Program-made: the position numbers and the translations under genes
Source: Vesta saturnalis
Lineage: Eukaryota > Arthropoda > Insecta > Coleoptera > Lampyridae
Reading direction: 5' to 3'
NCBI GenBank assembly: GCA_036346205.1
Contig: JARFJB010000821.1
Coordinates: 5,171,222-5,235,221, forward strand
DNA length: 64,000 nucleotides
The notes under the pieces: generated by a model
The model's database searches: none
What the model was told of the DNA's origin: nothing
The model's input: only the letters and a program-made list of their open reading frames with translations
In this document: positions 35,366 to 46,565 of the stretch, one piece after another
How the letters are laid out: every line of letters begins with the position of its first letter
Position numbering within the stretch: position 1 is the stretch's first letter

Positions 35366-35706
35366 TTTTTTTTTACGATTTGCAGCTTTTTTTATATTTT
35401 TATCTATATAGTATAAGTATATTATTCTATTTTGAGTTCCTAACACACCACAGAATGTAGGTGGTACCTACAGATGTTGTTTTTTACGTTTGTTATTTTT
35501 CGAGTTTGGTTTTTATATTTCCAAATAAATTCTAAAATACAAATTCAATTTGTTTCATTAAAAATGTTTTTGGGGTAGACAGGTAGGTACCTATGCTAAA
35601 AAAATGTGACGCTCTGTTGCTATAGGGACTTATATTTTTGATTTTTTTCTATCAAGACGCCTTAATTGAGGTTCGAAATGATAAAACAGAGTTAAATACA
35701 GGCATT

Positions 35707-35739
35707 TATCAAATCGCCCCACTATGGGGCGACTTGATA
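35707..35739. repeat. Palindrome in the pogo copy 1 3' region
   Basis: TATCAAATCGCCCC and GGGGCGACTTGATA are inverted around a short centre. The half-site GGCGACTTGAT is the same as in the terminal repeats, so this looks like a pair of transposase-binding half-sites. Confidence 0.8.
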
Positions 35740-35740
35740 A

Positions 35741-35742
<2 letters not shown>

Positions 35743-35800
<58 letters not shown>
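35743..35800. repeat. (TA)n microsatellite
   Basis: It follows the pogo palindrome directly; its counterpart is at 40911-40976. Confidence 0.95.
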
Positions 35801-36540
35801 TCATTCTATCTTTCTTGAACCTTTTGATGTTCCATACCATTCTGCTCCATACATCAACCGCAATCCTATGATTTTTTTGAATGCATATATTACATTAGTT
35901 AATGTCCTAAATAATATCCATAAATATACATCAATAATGTTTTTAATAAAAAACTTGTGTATATGTCCACAATTAGTACTTTCCTGAACCTCAACCTTTT
36001 CCATCCCATATTGATCCCAATATATACAGCTTTATGAACGCGAACGGTAAATCCTGAACCATTACAACGTTGCAAGTTCGTTTATACGTTGACTCCGTTA
36101 TCTAAGTAGTACGGTAAACAATTCTTTATATGATTATTTTTATCATGAAACGAATTTCTGAGAACAAGCAATATAAATCTGTAATAATTAGTATAACACA
36201 CAGAGTAAGAAAAGCTAATACTTCATATGGGTTTTGTAGATTTAATACTGGAAAGATAATGTTTAACGATTGAGTGTGCATTGGTACACCAAGCCAACTT
36301 CTACACGTTTACCTGGCTTTGAAAACTGCAAGTATGTTAGTAGTACTGTTAGCAAATTCCAAATATCGGATACTTTCTTTAGGAATGAGTGCTTAGCAGT
36401 CACAGTTGCTTTCCATGTTAATGGTATAAAAGTTGGCATGTTTACATGAAAAGCTAATAGCTGAAAAAAACCTGTTGATGTAGCTTCTAATTTCGTATTT
36501 TAAAGTATTGTTTTAAACATATTATTATGGTATACGTGCA
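35801..36540. other. No recognised gene
   Basis: AT-rich sequence between (TA)n and the Tc1 remnant. Confidence 0.3.
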
Positions 36541-37275
36541 TCAACGTTCCAGCCCCTGAAGATATGGAAGCGCAACGGGTTCTAGCACATTGGCAATATA
36601 ACCAGCGGCGTTTAAGTTGCCATCAATGAAGACCAAGGGTGATCTGCTACTGTAACATATTGCACCCCATATCATCACTCCTTGTGTGGGGGCTGTATTG
36701 CGTTCCACAAAAAATGTTGGATTTTTTACGTTCTCCACGCATCCGTCTGACCCTCCTACGACCATCGCGGGCGCGCAAGCAAAATCGGGACTCGTCACTA
36801 AACACAATTCGATGCCATTCTTGCGCCCAATTCGCTCTTTTGTTGCTCCATTCTAGCCTGCGTAGACGGTGAAGTCGTGTAAGAGGAAGACATAATAATG
36901 TACGATCTGAACGCAGCCCATAAGACCTTATCCGGCGATAAACAGATGACATTGACATTCTGGGTCCTACACCTCTCATCCAATCATTTGCAATAGATCG
37001 AGTTGTTGAAAATTTGTCTCTTGTGCTAAATGTCTTAAGCGACGTTCTTCGCGATCTATAGTCCTGCAGGGACGTCCAGATCCAGGGCGACGTTGTTGCA
37101 CCCCTTCCTCGGACCATTTGGACCAACATCTCAATACCGTTGTAACATTTCGGTTTACACGACGAGCAATTTCTCTTAGCGAAAGTCCGGCCTCTCTCAT
37201 GCCAATAATACGGCCACGTTCAAAATCAGTCAATTGGGAAAAATGTTAATGTTGACGTACTCTTGGCATTATTCC
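36541..37275 (-). pseudogene. Tc1-family transposase, 3' truncated
   Basis: In three minus-strand frames I read LTDFERGRIIGMREAGLSLR, REIARRVNRNVTTVLRCW and GSGRPCRTIDREERRL (the paired helix-turn-helix regions). WAQEWHRIVFSDESRFCLRA follows (first catalytic Asp in SDES), then GVMIWGAICYSSRSPLVFID. It ends at LPYLQGLER, before the second Asp block (FQQDNARPH-type). The start region contains a stop eight codons after the likely ATG near 37267. Three frameshifts or stops are needed to read it. The terminal inverted repeats were not found. Confidence 0.88.
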
Positions 37276-38464
37276 CAAGTTTAGCACGAAATTGTGAACA
37301 ATTTGAAAATTGACAGTTAATTACACAATGATTTATTTCTTCAAATTTATTGTTCCTAAGTGCAAAGGAAAAACAAAAAAAACTACTAGCTTGATTTTAT
37401 TCAAATTTTAATCGTTTGTTTGTTCTAATGAAAGACATCGTTGACGAAAATTTCAATAAAATTGTTCAACGAATTCTGGGTATTGCAATTTTTATGGTAG
37501 TCAGTATAATCATGTTAGTCAAGAAGGAAGTATGTTACATGGCAACGAGTTTGATTTTTTGATTTATAATAAATTCCTATGCGAGTAAGTTTTTATAGTC
37601 ATTATTTACTTAGGAAAAAAAATCAGTCTTAGTTCCTGGATAAATTGTAACATAGTTATTTTTAATAAAAAATGTCTATTTTAGTAAAGCAGTAGGTTCC
37701 TGCCATCCGGTAGGTACCAGTACGGAAAATAACTTTTGTATAGTACACTTAATCTACAGTTAATAAAGTAAATAAAAACAATCAGCTATTTTCAATCCAC
37801 TACGTCGTGACTCCAGTCCCAGTTTTGTGATCATAAACTTTGACTCTCACGAGTGCAAAAATCATTTTCTACACTACATGTATTACCTTATTTTTACTAT
37901 TTATGAGCGCTCCATCTATTGCACCCTTAACGTTCATAATAATAACTACTAATTTTCGTATCCCACAGAATTTGCAAAAAGCGCAATACTAACATGAGAC
38001 GACCATTGATCCCGTATTATACGGGACAGTCCCTTTTTTAAACATTTCATTTCGTATATGTAGTTATTTGAATAAATTACGTAATGTTTCGTATTTATAA
38101 GGAAGTCACCTTTTTGTCGTTTCAGACGTTTCATATATTAATCAAAGTCTAGCAAGCACGAAAAAGATGGTGTAACCTTCAGATAAGATACAATAGGATG
38201 ACATCACAAGTTCTACAAATTACGAGACCATTGTAGCACTTTTGTCGGCTTTAATACATAGCGCGCGATCCCGCTTATGAGGCAGTATTAAGTACCAAGT
38301 CTAGCGCAAAAAAAATTTGCTTACGACGCCACGACGGTGTCGTGTACGTGCGGAAAATAAATACACCGGTGCGTGTAAATAGTTCATTAATTAAGGTTAA
38401 GTGTTAATAAATAACTTTTTTTAAATAAATAATTGTTGTATCTGGCACGGTAGAAAATCAGAAA
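37276..38464. other. No recognised gene
   Basis: AT-rich sequence between the Tc1 and hAT remnants; it may hold the hAT 5' end. No 8-bp duplication could be matched by eye. Confidence 0.3.
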
Positions 38465-39840
38465 ATGCCACAAAGAAAGAATACATTTAATAGAGATTTG
38501 GAAAGTGAATATCCATTTATTAAAAAGACAACCTCAGATAGTGATGTAGAGTGTTTAAAATGATGTGCAGTTTTCACTTGCACATGGTGGTAAAGTGGAT
38601 ATTGTTCAACACATATCGACGCTTAATCGTAAAAAGCTATTGCTGCTTCTAGTAGTAGCAAAATGTCTTTTTTTCGTGAAACACATTTGTAAATGAAGAA
38701 CAAAAGCTAGTTGTGATTGAATGTACTTGATCATACCACAACGTGATTCACAATCAGTCGTTTCGTTCTGTGGATTGCTCCAGCAAGCTAATAAACAGTT
38801 GCTTCCAACAACAATTTGCATACGAGAACCAAATCTTAAAGTATTGTGTGTCACATTTTACAAAAGGGATCATTAAGCTCCATACAATATGATCTTGGAA
38901 CGGTCAATTTTGTAACCATCATACTGTTCAAATCACAGGAGCGTAAAAATGTGTCCTGTATTTGTAAGATATTTTATGAAAGACAAGGGCATTCAAGTAC
39001 AAGTTTTGGAAATTTAAGATCTTCCAGGTGAAGCTTCAGACATTGTACCCGAATATATTATTAGAACGGGTGACAAATACGAATTAACAACAAAAGTAAT
39101 GGCATTGTGCACTAACAACACAAATTGCAATTTTGGAGGAGCAGCGATATGGCCAAAATAACGTCTTCCATAAAGTTCAGCAGTTACTTAAAAGACTTTT
39201 AGTTGGGGGATGAACCGTGCTGCTCGTATCATTCATAACTGTATTCAAACATCAGAAGACTCTGCTTGTCTATTGACATCCAGCAATTATTGTGACAATC
39301 TATGGCTATTTCTACATTTATATTGTTTGAGTTGAACAATTAAAAGAATTTGATGAGTTCGTTAATGTTGAAGTTTGGCCATGGTTTATTCACTCGCAAA
39401 CTTATACATTTCATAAATGCATGCTGCAAGTGGAATCTGAAAAATCTTTAATGGTAGAAGTATTCATGGTTTTATCAAATTTAAAGCAACAATTAATAGA
39501 ACGCAGAAATGAAGTCTTTTTGCCAAATTAGGTTAACACTATCTAGTAGCTTTGATGAATGAAGAAGAAGGCCGAGCCATAGCTCAGTTTAAAACGTCAG
39601 TGACCATGTTTTATGCCTGTATAGCCTATTTAGATAAATGGGTGCAAACGTTTCGTTGGGTATTGCTAAAAAAAGAACCTCTGTGGTCAGATGTTGGAAA
39701 CTCATTAACTGTTTTTCAAAAACAATGATGAAAATGTGTGGATTACAAAACAATAAAAAAATGTACCTTTTCAAATAGTTTTGATACAACGTGATCACCT
39801 GGGCTTTTCCTTACAGTTGGACCTAAATTTGTATTAGATT
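38465..39840 (+). pseudogene. hAT-type transposase remnant (KIAA1586-like)
   Basis: It begins MPQRKNTFNRDLESEYPFIK at 38465, the usual entry of this group, followed by a broken zinc-finger-like segment and SSSSKMSFF. A segment then decodes as HNQSFRSVDCSSK-like in mixed frames. Next come KMCPVFVRYFMKDKGIQV, DLPGEASDIVPEYII, LTTKVMALCTNNTNCNFGGA (around a catalytic Asp position) and NNVFHKVQQLLKRL. The end near 39560-39730 reads CIAYLDKWVQTF and KKEPLWSDVGNSL. Stops and frameshifts occur throughout. The motif order is right for this hAT subgroup, so I am fairly sure of the family. Confidence 0.75.
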
Positions 39841-40818
39841 TTAAGGGATTACTAACCCAAATGTGATAAATTTTTGTTCGTCTGTGTGTTACATTGACGT
39901 GTTCTTTAGTTTTTTCGGTATCGGTAATGTGTTTATACATTGAATATTATGCATCAGCTTCCTACAAAACAAAGGGAATTTGTTATGTGCAGTACATTTA
40001 GATGATTAGCAGTATAATATTAAAATAATAAATAAATAATATTAAAAAGACTTACTTAAGAATTACGTTTGTTTTGTAAATAAATGATACCTAACCCTAA
40101 AGGTTAACAAGAACTTAGGAATTCTTTCTCAAATTAAAATTAAACAACAGATACAAATTTTAGAAAACCCATCAGATTTTGTTTATTAAAAAGTTTAATA
40201 CACTTTTAAGTTTAATACCCTTTTAAATGCAGATTTATCAGCATCAATTATTGTTTGAGGATTCATAAACATGTAACATTTAACTCTAATCGCTTATTTA
40301 ACACACTGAGCAAGTTAATGCACACTCGGCTTGAAATTAGACCATGCTTGGTTAGATTATAAAAGAATAATCAAAAATTGTCACTTCGGAAAATATAATT
40401 TTACTCATATTATGATGCAAGCATGAGATTACAATTATAAAAGCATATTATTAACCATGTTGATTTTCTAGTAGCAACCTTAGTAACAATGTACATCTTT
40501 GAGGTATGGCAAATGTAAGAGTATTTCAAATAGGTAACTACAAACTGCATGCATGTGTTATGCACCGAATAGCACCATGCGCGGGCACTTAAATACACCA
40601 CGAAAATGATAAAAATTAAATTCAGTCAATGTTGCCACATCTAGTGGCTCAGGAAGGTTATAAAAATTTCATATACACATATACCCCAGTATTAATGTAA
40701 GCGCCCCCACATGGAAAATCTTGAAACTAAATTTTGACGATTCTATATAAGTTGAGCCAATTTTTTTTTGTTAATTACCTCGGGATAGATGAGGGGATAT
40801 GTTTGTAAGGGTTAAACC
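39841..40818. other. No recognised gene
   Basis: AT-rich; the last part (40620-40818) has repeated GGCTCAGGA words like the palindrome that follows. Confidence 0.3.
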
Positions 40819-40846
40819 ATCCTGAGCCATATATATGGCTCAGGAT
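40819..40846. repeat. Perfect 28-bp palindrome
   Basis: ATCCTGAGCCATAT is followed by its exact complement. GGCTCAGG recurs outside it (40651-40660, 40856-40863), so the palindrome may be the paired subterminal site of yet another pogo-type element. Confidence 0.8.
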
Positions 40847-40909
40847 TGTTAAGTTGGCTCAGGTTTGTATGCTCGCAAACGTACTTCAGGCTCAAGTTGG
40901 TATGAAAGA

Positions 40910-40910
<1 letters not shown>

Positions 40911-40976
<66 letters not shown>
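40911..40976. repeat. (TA)n microsatellite
   Basis: Long TA run 145 bp from the right end of pogo copy 1. Confidence 0.95.
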
Positions 40977-40979
<3 letters not shown>

Positions 40980-41122
40980 CTATTTTTTTTTTTAATTTGC
41001 ATTGGATAGTCACTAGCCCAAAGTTATCTGAAGTATTTTTTGTTTGACCCCAAATTGTCTGGTAACAGCTGCAGAGCGATCAATTTCCGAAAACACTGAT
41101 CAAGTCGCCCCGTTTTACGGTA

Positions 41123-41244
41123 CCTTTGTAATGTGTAGCTTAATCACATTGGTCAGATTTGTATTTGTAACTTGAAGAGTGACTTTTAAGATGAATTTTC
41201 AATTTATCAGATTGGTTCCACTTGTAATTATAATTTGATATTTT
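41123..41244 (-). pseudogene. Third C2H2 zinc-finger array, remnant (right part)
   Basis: Continuing from 33231, the minus strand keeps finger words (the complement of TAATCACATTGGTCAG and of AACTTGAAGAGTGACTTTTA). It ends at TTAG 41245-41248, the mutated TTAA next to a piggyBac end. Confidence 0.75.
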
Positions 41245-41248
41245 TTAG

Positions 41249-41359
41249 CCCAGATATGCTCATGCAAACTTTGTAAAACATCTATTTGGGATATAAGTAA
41301 AACACCCTTTTTCAAAAAACACAAAATTTATTTCAAAAATTACAAAAAATTAGACATCC
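41249..41359 (-). mobile_element. Terminal fragment of a piggyBac element
   Basis: CCCAGATATGCTCATGC at 41249 shares its first nine bases with the piggyBac end at 1172-1184 (CCCAGATATACCC). It follows TTAG within a zinc-finger unit. The interior is cut by the next piggyBac at TTAA 41360-41363. Confidence 0.5.
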
Positions 41360-41363
41360 TTAA

Positions 41364-43994
41364 CCCATTAGCGTCCAGCGATCTATTTATAGATCATAAC
41401 ATAAAACACCCATTCAACACAAGGGCTTTGAAAGCATTACAGTTTCTCCCACCAACACTGTCAGTTTAGTGTAAAAGCTAACAGGTTTATAAATCAGTTC
41501 AGTTCTGTGGCCCTAAATAGTGTATGTGTTTGCAAATCATAAGAGACTCTTTTTTCGTTGAGTGCATCAGATAAATTATTGTGAAGTATTTGTCACAAAC
41601 GATTAAGTAAGTAGCCTATACTTTGAATTTATATTGAGAAATGTTTACTGAAACTAATTATATAAGTAATGTGATTATTTCTTGGAAGCATTATTCTTAA
41701 GACGTTTGTTCTGATAGTGATCTATAAATAGATCGGTGGGCGGTGCCCGATATATTTCATACAATCTTCGCTAATGAAGTAAAATAATGTTTAGTTGTAA
41801 GAACGACGTCTAATGAATCGTTTTCAAATATAATAGTAATAAAATTAATTAATTACTAAAAAATTTGGTATAGGCAGTTTATTTCAAATAGGAATTTCTA
41901 CTGTCTATGTTAGAATGGAATGTATATAGTATCGTGAAACGTATAGTAGTTTTGTATATCTGAAATAGATGCTTGACTGTTTCACTCAATAAATGTAGGG
42001 ACTATTTCATTCATAGAGCGTAGTATGACTGTGTAATGGGTAAAAATATTTTATTTCTCTATTGCATTTCAGGAAGAAAAATGAGCAATATATTTAAAAA
42101 TCTAGAAGATGCTGTGCAGTACTTGCATTCTGATCCAATAGAGGCTGACATTAACATTGCCACCCGAAGTAGACGAACTCACTGATGAAGTATTCGACGA
42201 TGACGAAACCGGTATGCCTTTGGTAACAGATATTGTCGGTTACGTGGAAATACAGACCAATGAACCTGAAGACGACAGCGACGAAGAAAATAATCTACCA
42301 TTAGCACATCTCGTTCCTGATCAGAAAAATGAAGAAAACTGAAAACTACTTGGACTAAAACAGATCCTAAATATAGTGCGGAACCACCAGAACAAGATTT
42401 CCTTGAGATAGAAAATAATTTACGAACTGCTTTGGATAAGTTAACTCCTGTAGACGTATTTGAACAATTTTTTGATGACGAGATATATGATATGATCAAG
42501 GAAGAATCCATTAGATATGCTGTGACCCAAAAAAATCGTCATGGATTTGCAATCCCGAAGAACGATATAAAAATATTTATTGGTTTCCTCATATTTAGTG
42601 GCTATCATACATTGCCACCGGAAAGGGATTACTGGTCGGATGAAGAAGATTTGGGTCAGTCAATTGTGAAGAATGCTTATCTTGAAATAAAATCTTGTAT
42701 TCATTTCGTTGATAATACAAAGGCCAGAGACAAATACTTCAAATTAAGGCCCTTAGTTGAAAGAGTGAACAGAAACTTTTGCAAATTTGGTTTTTTTCAG
42801 GAAAACCTATCAATAGATGAAATGATGGTAAGGTATTATGGTCGGCATTCTCTGAAGCAGTTCATCAAGTCAAAGCCAATTCGATTTGGATACAAGTTCT
42901 GGGCAATGTGTGGCGCGGATGGATATTGTTTTTCTTTTGCGCCTTATGCTGGAAAAGAAAGCGATCAAAGTATGCAACCTCTAGGTACCAGAGTTATTTT
43001 GGAGATGTTATCCCTGGTCGAGAATCCGAAAAGCCATTGTGTGTATTTTGACAATTTTTTCAGTAGCCATGCCCTGCTTTACAAATTAAAGGAGATGAAG
43101 TTCAGAGCTACAGACACAATAAGAGAAAACGGAACGGCACATTGTCCGGTGCAGCCGACGAAAGATTTGGAGAAACTGCCTCGTGGATCATACGATTTTA
43201 GATTTGATGCAACAAATCAAAATTTTACTTGTCAAATGGAATGATCGAAAGTGTGTTTCGATGGCTACAAATTTTGACCAGATAGAGCCACAAGCCTCAG
43301 TTGCAAGATGGAGTGGAAAAGAAAAAGCGCGTGTGCTAATTTCCCAACCTCGACTTATTCACAACTACAATCAGTTTATGGGCGGAATTGATCACCATGA
43401 CTGGCTTCTGGAGAAGCATGATATCGCCATCCGAGGCAAAAAATGGTACTGGTGTTTATTTACTAGAATCATAGACATGGCCGTTATCAACTCGTTTCTA
43501 TTATATAGAAGAATCAATGGAACTAAGTCAATAACTTTAAAAGATTTCAGGCGTGAAATTGCGGTGACATACCTCAAGCTTGGACACGGACGAAATGTTT
43601 TAAAAGGTAGACCACTTCGTTTTCCATCCACTTCCAGAGCGCAAGTGCCAGATGGAGTAAAATTCGACGGGCAAGGACATTTTTTAGAGAAACGGTATAA
43701 CCAAAGACGATGCCAGTATAGCACTTGCAAGAGTCGCCCATTGACTTATTGTAAAAAATGTAATGTAACTCTTTGTACTGTTTGTTTCTGCAAGTTTCAC
43801 CGTAAAAATTGAATCGGTTAAGTGAATAAACAATTTCTCAGATAAATGACTTTATTCACTAATTTGCCCAGCGATCTATTTATAGATCAGTCTTTTGTGA
43901 AAAAAATTTTGTTTACTTAATTCTAACCAATATGACTCAGAAATGTCATTTTTTCATGAATTTTCAACAAAAAAATAATTTGGGCGTTAATGGG
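41364..43994 (+). mobile_element. piggyBac transposon, nearly complete
   Basis: The left end CCCATTAGCGTCCAGCGATC lies after TTAA (41360-41363). The right end read inverted is CCCATTAACGCCCA, followed by TTAG (43995-43998), a mutated TTAA. Palindromic GATCTATTTATAGATC words sit at 41380-41395, 41719-41734 (as its complement) and 43873-43888, so both ends carry one close to the terminus. Confidence 0.88.
42081..43812 (+). pseudogene. piggyBac transposase, all catalytic residues present, three frameshifts
   Basis: The start is the ATG of MSNIFKNLEDAVQYLHSDPI. Frame changes are needed near 42150, 42345 and 43235. In order: an acidic N-terminal region (PPEVDELTDEVFDDDETGMP); the entry to the DDE domain, DVFEQFFDDEIYDMI; LSIDEMMVRYYGRHSLKQFI (first Asp); HCVYFDNFFSSHALL (second); NQFMGGIDHHDWLLEKHDIA (third); and a C-terminal cysteine-rich domain, CQYSTCKSR, then YCKKCNVTLCTVCFCKFH. 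Total length, about 575 codons, is normal for the family. It is the best preserved of the piggyBac copies here. Confidence 0.9.
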
Positions 43995-43998
43995 TTAG

Positions 43999-44328
43999 GG
44001 AATCTTTTAAATCCTTTTTTATAACCGAAAGAGCAATGCTATCATCTTCTTCGTCAAAATCTGAATCATCATAACGCGCTTCGCACGGTTGGCTCAAAAT
44101 TCCTCTTGAAAAATGATTTGCGTCGGCAGTTTCCTCATCGGAATTATCACTGTCCTCCTCTGTTTCCGCGAAATTTTCGTCTGGAGGCAACATATAAATT
44201 TTTGTAGGTTGATCACCCTGTTCATCACTTTCTAAAATCTCTAACAGATGATGTAGAGATAACCTGCAAAAACAGTGGTTTTGGTCTCGGTGCATAGTCT
44301 CCATTATAGGGGACATAACAAAAAACAT
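43999..44328 (-). pseudogene. N-terminal fragment of a second piggyBac transposase
   Basis: The minus-strand frame reads LSLHHLLEILESDEQGDQPT, KIYMLPPDENFAETEEDSDN and GILSQPCEARYDDSDFDEED. This is the acidic leader of a piggyBac transposase (the LxxALExxES and IYxxPPDE pattern). It runs directly into the 3' end of the plus-strand piggyBac at 43994, so that element inserted here. No catalytic domain remains. Confidence 0.7.
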
Positions 44329-44657
44329 AATTTTTCTGATATAAAAAAAATATTTAATAAAAAAGTAAACTCAGAAACGAACACTGCATACAATTATAAA
44401 ACAGTTAGAATTTATGCAAACTCAAAATTAAATTATATTGCAACAAAAAAAATTACTTACCCACCACCACGTGTAGAATATAAATTAGGGTCCATTTAAA
44501 ACTTAACGAAACACCACACTGATTGAAATCAATGAATACACTGTTACTGCTTGACTACCTGAGATGCTATGAAGGGCTCCTCATAACAAACAAGTCTGAA
44601 CTTGCATTCATGACGTCATAAAAACATAATAAATGGGCGTCCATTATAAAACACAAT

Positions 44658-44674
44658 ATGCACTAATGGGTTAA
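44658..44674 (-). mobile_element. piggyBac terminal repeat and TTAA
   Basis: ATGCACTAATGGG followed by TTAA (44671-44674) is the 5' end, read inverted as CCCATTAGTGCAT, of the minus-strand piggyBac whose leader is at 43999-44328. The TTAA lies in pogo coding sequence (LKQLM codons). Confidence 0.7.
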
Positions 44675-45353
44675 ACAATTAATGGACAGTATTACAATGA
44701 ACAAGCTTAGTATTATTACAAATGGATTTCGAGCAGCAGGGATCTACCCCTTAAATCGAGATGAAGTATTGAAAAGAATGCCACAAAAAAGATTTGAAGA
44801 GACTGGAAGCAAAATAGATGACGCCCTTCTTAGTTACCTAAAGGACATGAGGAGCCCATCAACATCTACCACTGTGAAGAGAAAGAAAATGATACGAGTT
44901 GAGCCTGGAAAATCTCTCAGTTGGGAAGATGTAGATCAACAACAAACAAATAACTCTGAAGGAACGGAAGAGCCTGAAAGTATGGAAGACAGTCAGACTG
45001 AAATGGATCTGCAACAAATTCAAACTGATACTGACTTGACTGATTTGCAGCACGAAGACATTACTGATGAGGATTCCCTAACCGAAGGAAAATATGTCAT
45101 AATCCAGTTGCTCGGAAAAAAATGCGCAAAGCATTTTGTTGCTGAAATTCTTTCAAAAGATGAAGAGAACTTTTATGAAGTTAAATACTTAAGAAAAAAA
45201 TTGCAAAATAAATTCTTCTTTCCCGATGTGCCAGATATAAGTCATGTCTCTAAGGAAGAAATTGTAAAGGTATTGCCGGATCCAAAAAACACTTCATCTT
45301 CAAGACAGCTTTTAAATTTTGATATAGATCTTTCTACCTTTAAGTTTGTTTAA
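44675..45353 (+). pseudogene. pogo-family transposase C-terminus (copy 2)
   Basis: This is an uninterrupted frame of about 225 codons reading LKQLMDSITMNKLSIITNGF, then RAAGIYPLNRDEVLKRMP, the conserved tail motif also seen at about 34705 in pogo copy 1. An acidic middle with repeated DLTDLQ/TDEDS words follows. The terminal domain GKYVIIQLLGKKCAKHFVAE, then YEVKYLRKK, aligns with GDYIFVGLKTESNTFKNYVA and YLCTFLRQ of copy 1. The catalytic domain is lost. The apparent ATG at 44682 is internal to the original protein, not a true start. Confidence 0.85.
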
Positions 45354-45598
45354 GCCTTAATCCATAAGTACATTTATTTACATAGTTCTTACTTTCTATA
45401 AAGAGAAAAGTTTCTGTTTGATTGTATTTACATTAAAATAAAATTTGTTTTATACAATGCATCATTGCGTTTTAACTTAAATAGGTAGCTATCGGAAAAT
45501 GTGGCAATACTTACGCAGGAACTTTAAAAGAATGTTTTTTATGGCAATGTTGCCCCATACAAGCACTAACATTGCATTTTTAGATGATTTTTATGTGC

Positions 45599-45634
45599 TG
45601 GCAATGTTACCCCAAATGTGGGGTAACATTGCCA
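45599..45634. repeat. Palindrome in the pogo copy 2 3' region
   Basis: TGGCAATGTTACCCC and GGGGTAACATTGCCA are inverted around a few bases. The half-site GGGGTAAC is the one found in this element's own terminus. It lies about 175 bp from the end, like the palindrome of pogo copy 1 once inserted DNA is removed. Confidence 0.85.
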
Positions 45635-46449
45635 AATTTTCAAAAACAAAAAAAATATTTCTTGTGCTATTTTTTTATATAACATTTTAGAATTTCACAG
45701 AAAAAACATAAATGTAGCACATATGTGGAATGTAGACAGATTCCTCTTAAGGAAAAAAATATTTTGAAAAAACCTTAAAATTTGTGCAAAGTTACCCCAG
45801 TTGACGGTATTTGTATTTTCTTAGGCTTGTATAATTGGAGCAAAAACTAACAAAATTCTTTACATGGGGGTTAAAAATAAATATTGTTTCGTTTGTACCA
45901 GGGCAAGTACTCCAGTAAAACATTCTTATTTCACAAAATTGGGATAAAAGTTCCACGGCAATGGAAGCTCAACTAATCTATTAAAAGTCATGATTTGATT
46001 TATGGTAAAATTATTGGAGATAGGGATAGCACTGCATATAAAAAAGTTGTTGAGGTATCTCCATATGGACCAACTTTTGTTATAGAGAAAATTGAATGCC
46101 GAAATCACCTCATTAGGAATTACATAAACAAAATTTCAGAAATATCAAAAGATACCAAATTCTCCATGCATCTTAGGAGATTGGTAACCAATACAGATGT
46201 TTTGGACCGTTTCCGAAACGCGATAACGAAAGCTCTAGCCTTTAGAAAACCGGTTTCTGAAGCTGTTTATACAAAAGTTGGTCTTTTAAAAAAATGTTGA
46301 AAATGCGCCAAATCATGTATTTGGTGACCACTCTAATTGCGACGCTTATTTTTGATCTGCAGATAAAGACCAGGTAATGATATTGACGCGTTGTTGCACA
46401 GGATAATATTAGTGGAGTTGATCGGCCTATTTCCACAGTTTATGCTTTT

Positions 46450-46500
46450 TGAGCGCGACGTTTCGGAAGCGGACTCTGCTTCCGTCATCAGGCTTAGTCC
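46450..46500 (-). ncRNA. Hammerhead-ribozyme-like motif, intact core (PLE copy 2, 3' block)
   Basis: On the minus strand the order is CTGATGA (46485-46491), stem II GGAAGC/GCTTCC with a seven-base loop, GAAAC (46460-46464), then GTC. This is the conserved core order CUGANGA - stem II - GAAA - UH of a type I hammerhead with a minimal stem III, known from Penelope-like elements. Stem I pairing is weak by eye. Confidence 0.7.
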
Positions 46501-46565
46501 TGAGAAGGACTGTTTTCGCACTTGAGTCGAATTCATTTGTTATATCTAATTTTTCTCAAGCACTT

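Larger units (their letters stand above)
33234..41120 (+). mobile_element. pogo-like DNA transposon (copy 1) with nested insertions
   Basis: The left end starts CCGTAAAACGTGGCGG and the right end, read inverted, CCGTAAAACGGGGCGA; the two agree over about 24 bp with a few mismatches. Both are flanked by TA (33232-33233 and 41121-41122), the target duplication of the Tc1/mariner/pogo superfamily. Removing the element and one TA restores the spacing of a zinc-finger repeat unit. Its own transposase is at 33655-35365. A block of about 5 kb between two (TA)n tracts (35800-40911), with Tc1 and hAT remnants, appears to be later material. Confidence 0.88.
44675..45807 (+). mobile_element. pogo-like transposon copy 2, 3' half
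   Basis: The right end, read inverted, is CCGTCAACTGGGGTAAC, flanked by TA at 45808-45809. The left half is missing beyond the piggyBac TTAA at 44671. It carries a C-terminal transposase segment and a subterminal palindrome. It lies in an intron of the Mutator-YqaJ gene, 16 bp before that gene's acceptor site. Confidence 0.8.

Noticed and set aside
35724..35987. Frames with long Tyr-Ile runs (also at 18312, 23053, 23745 and 40865)
   Set aside because: They arise from (TA)n microsatellites and lack other coding features.
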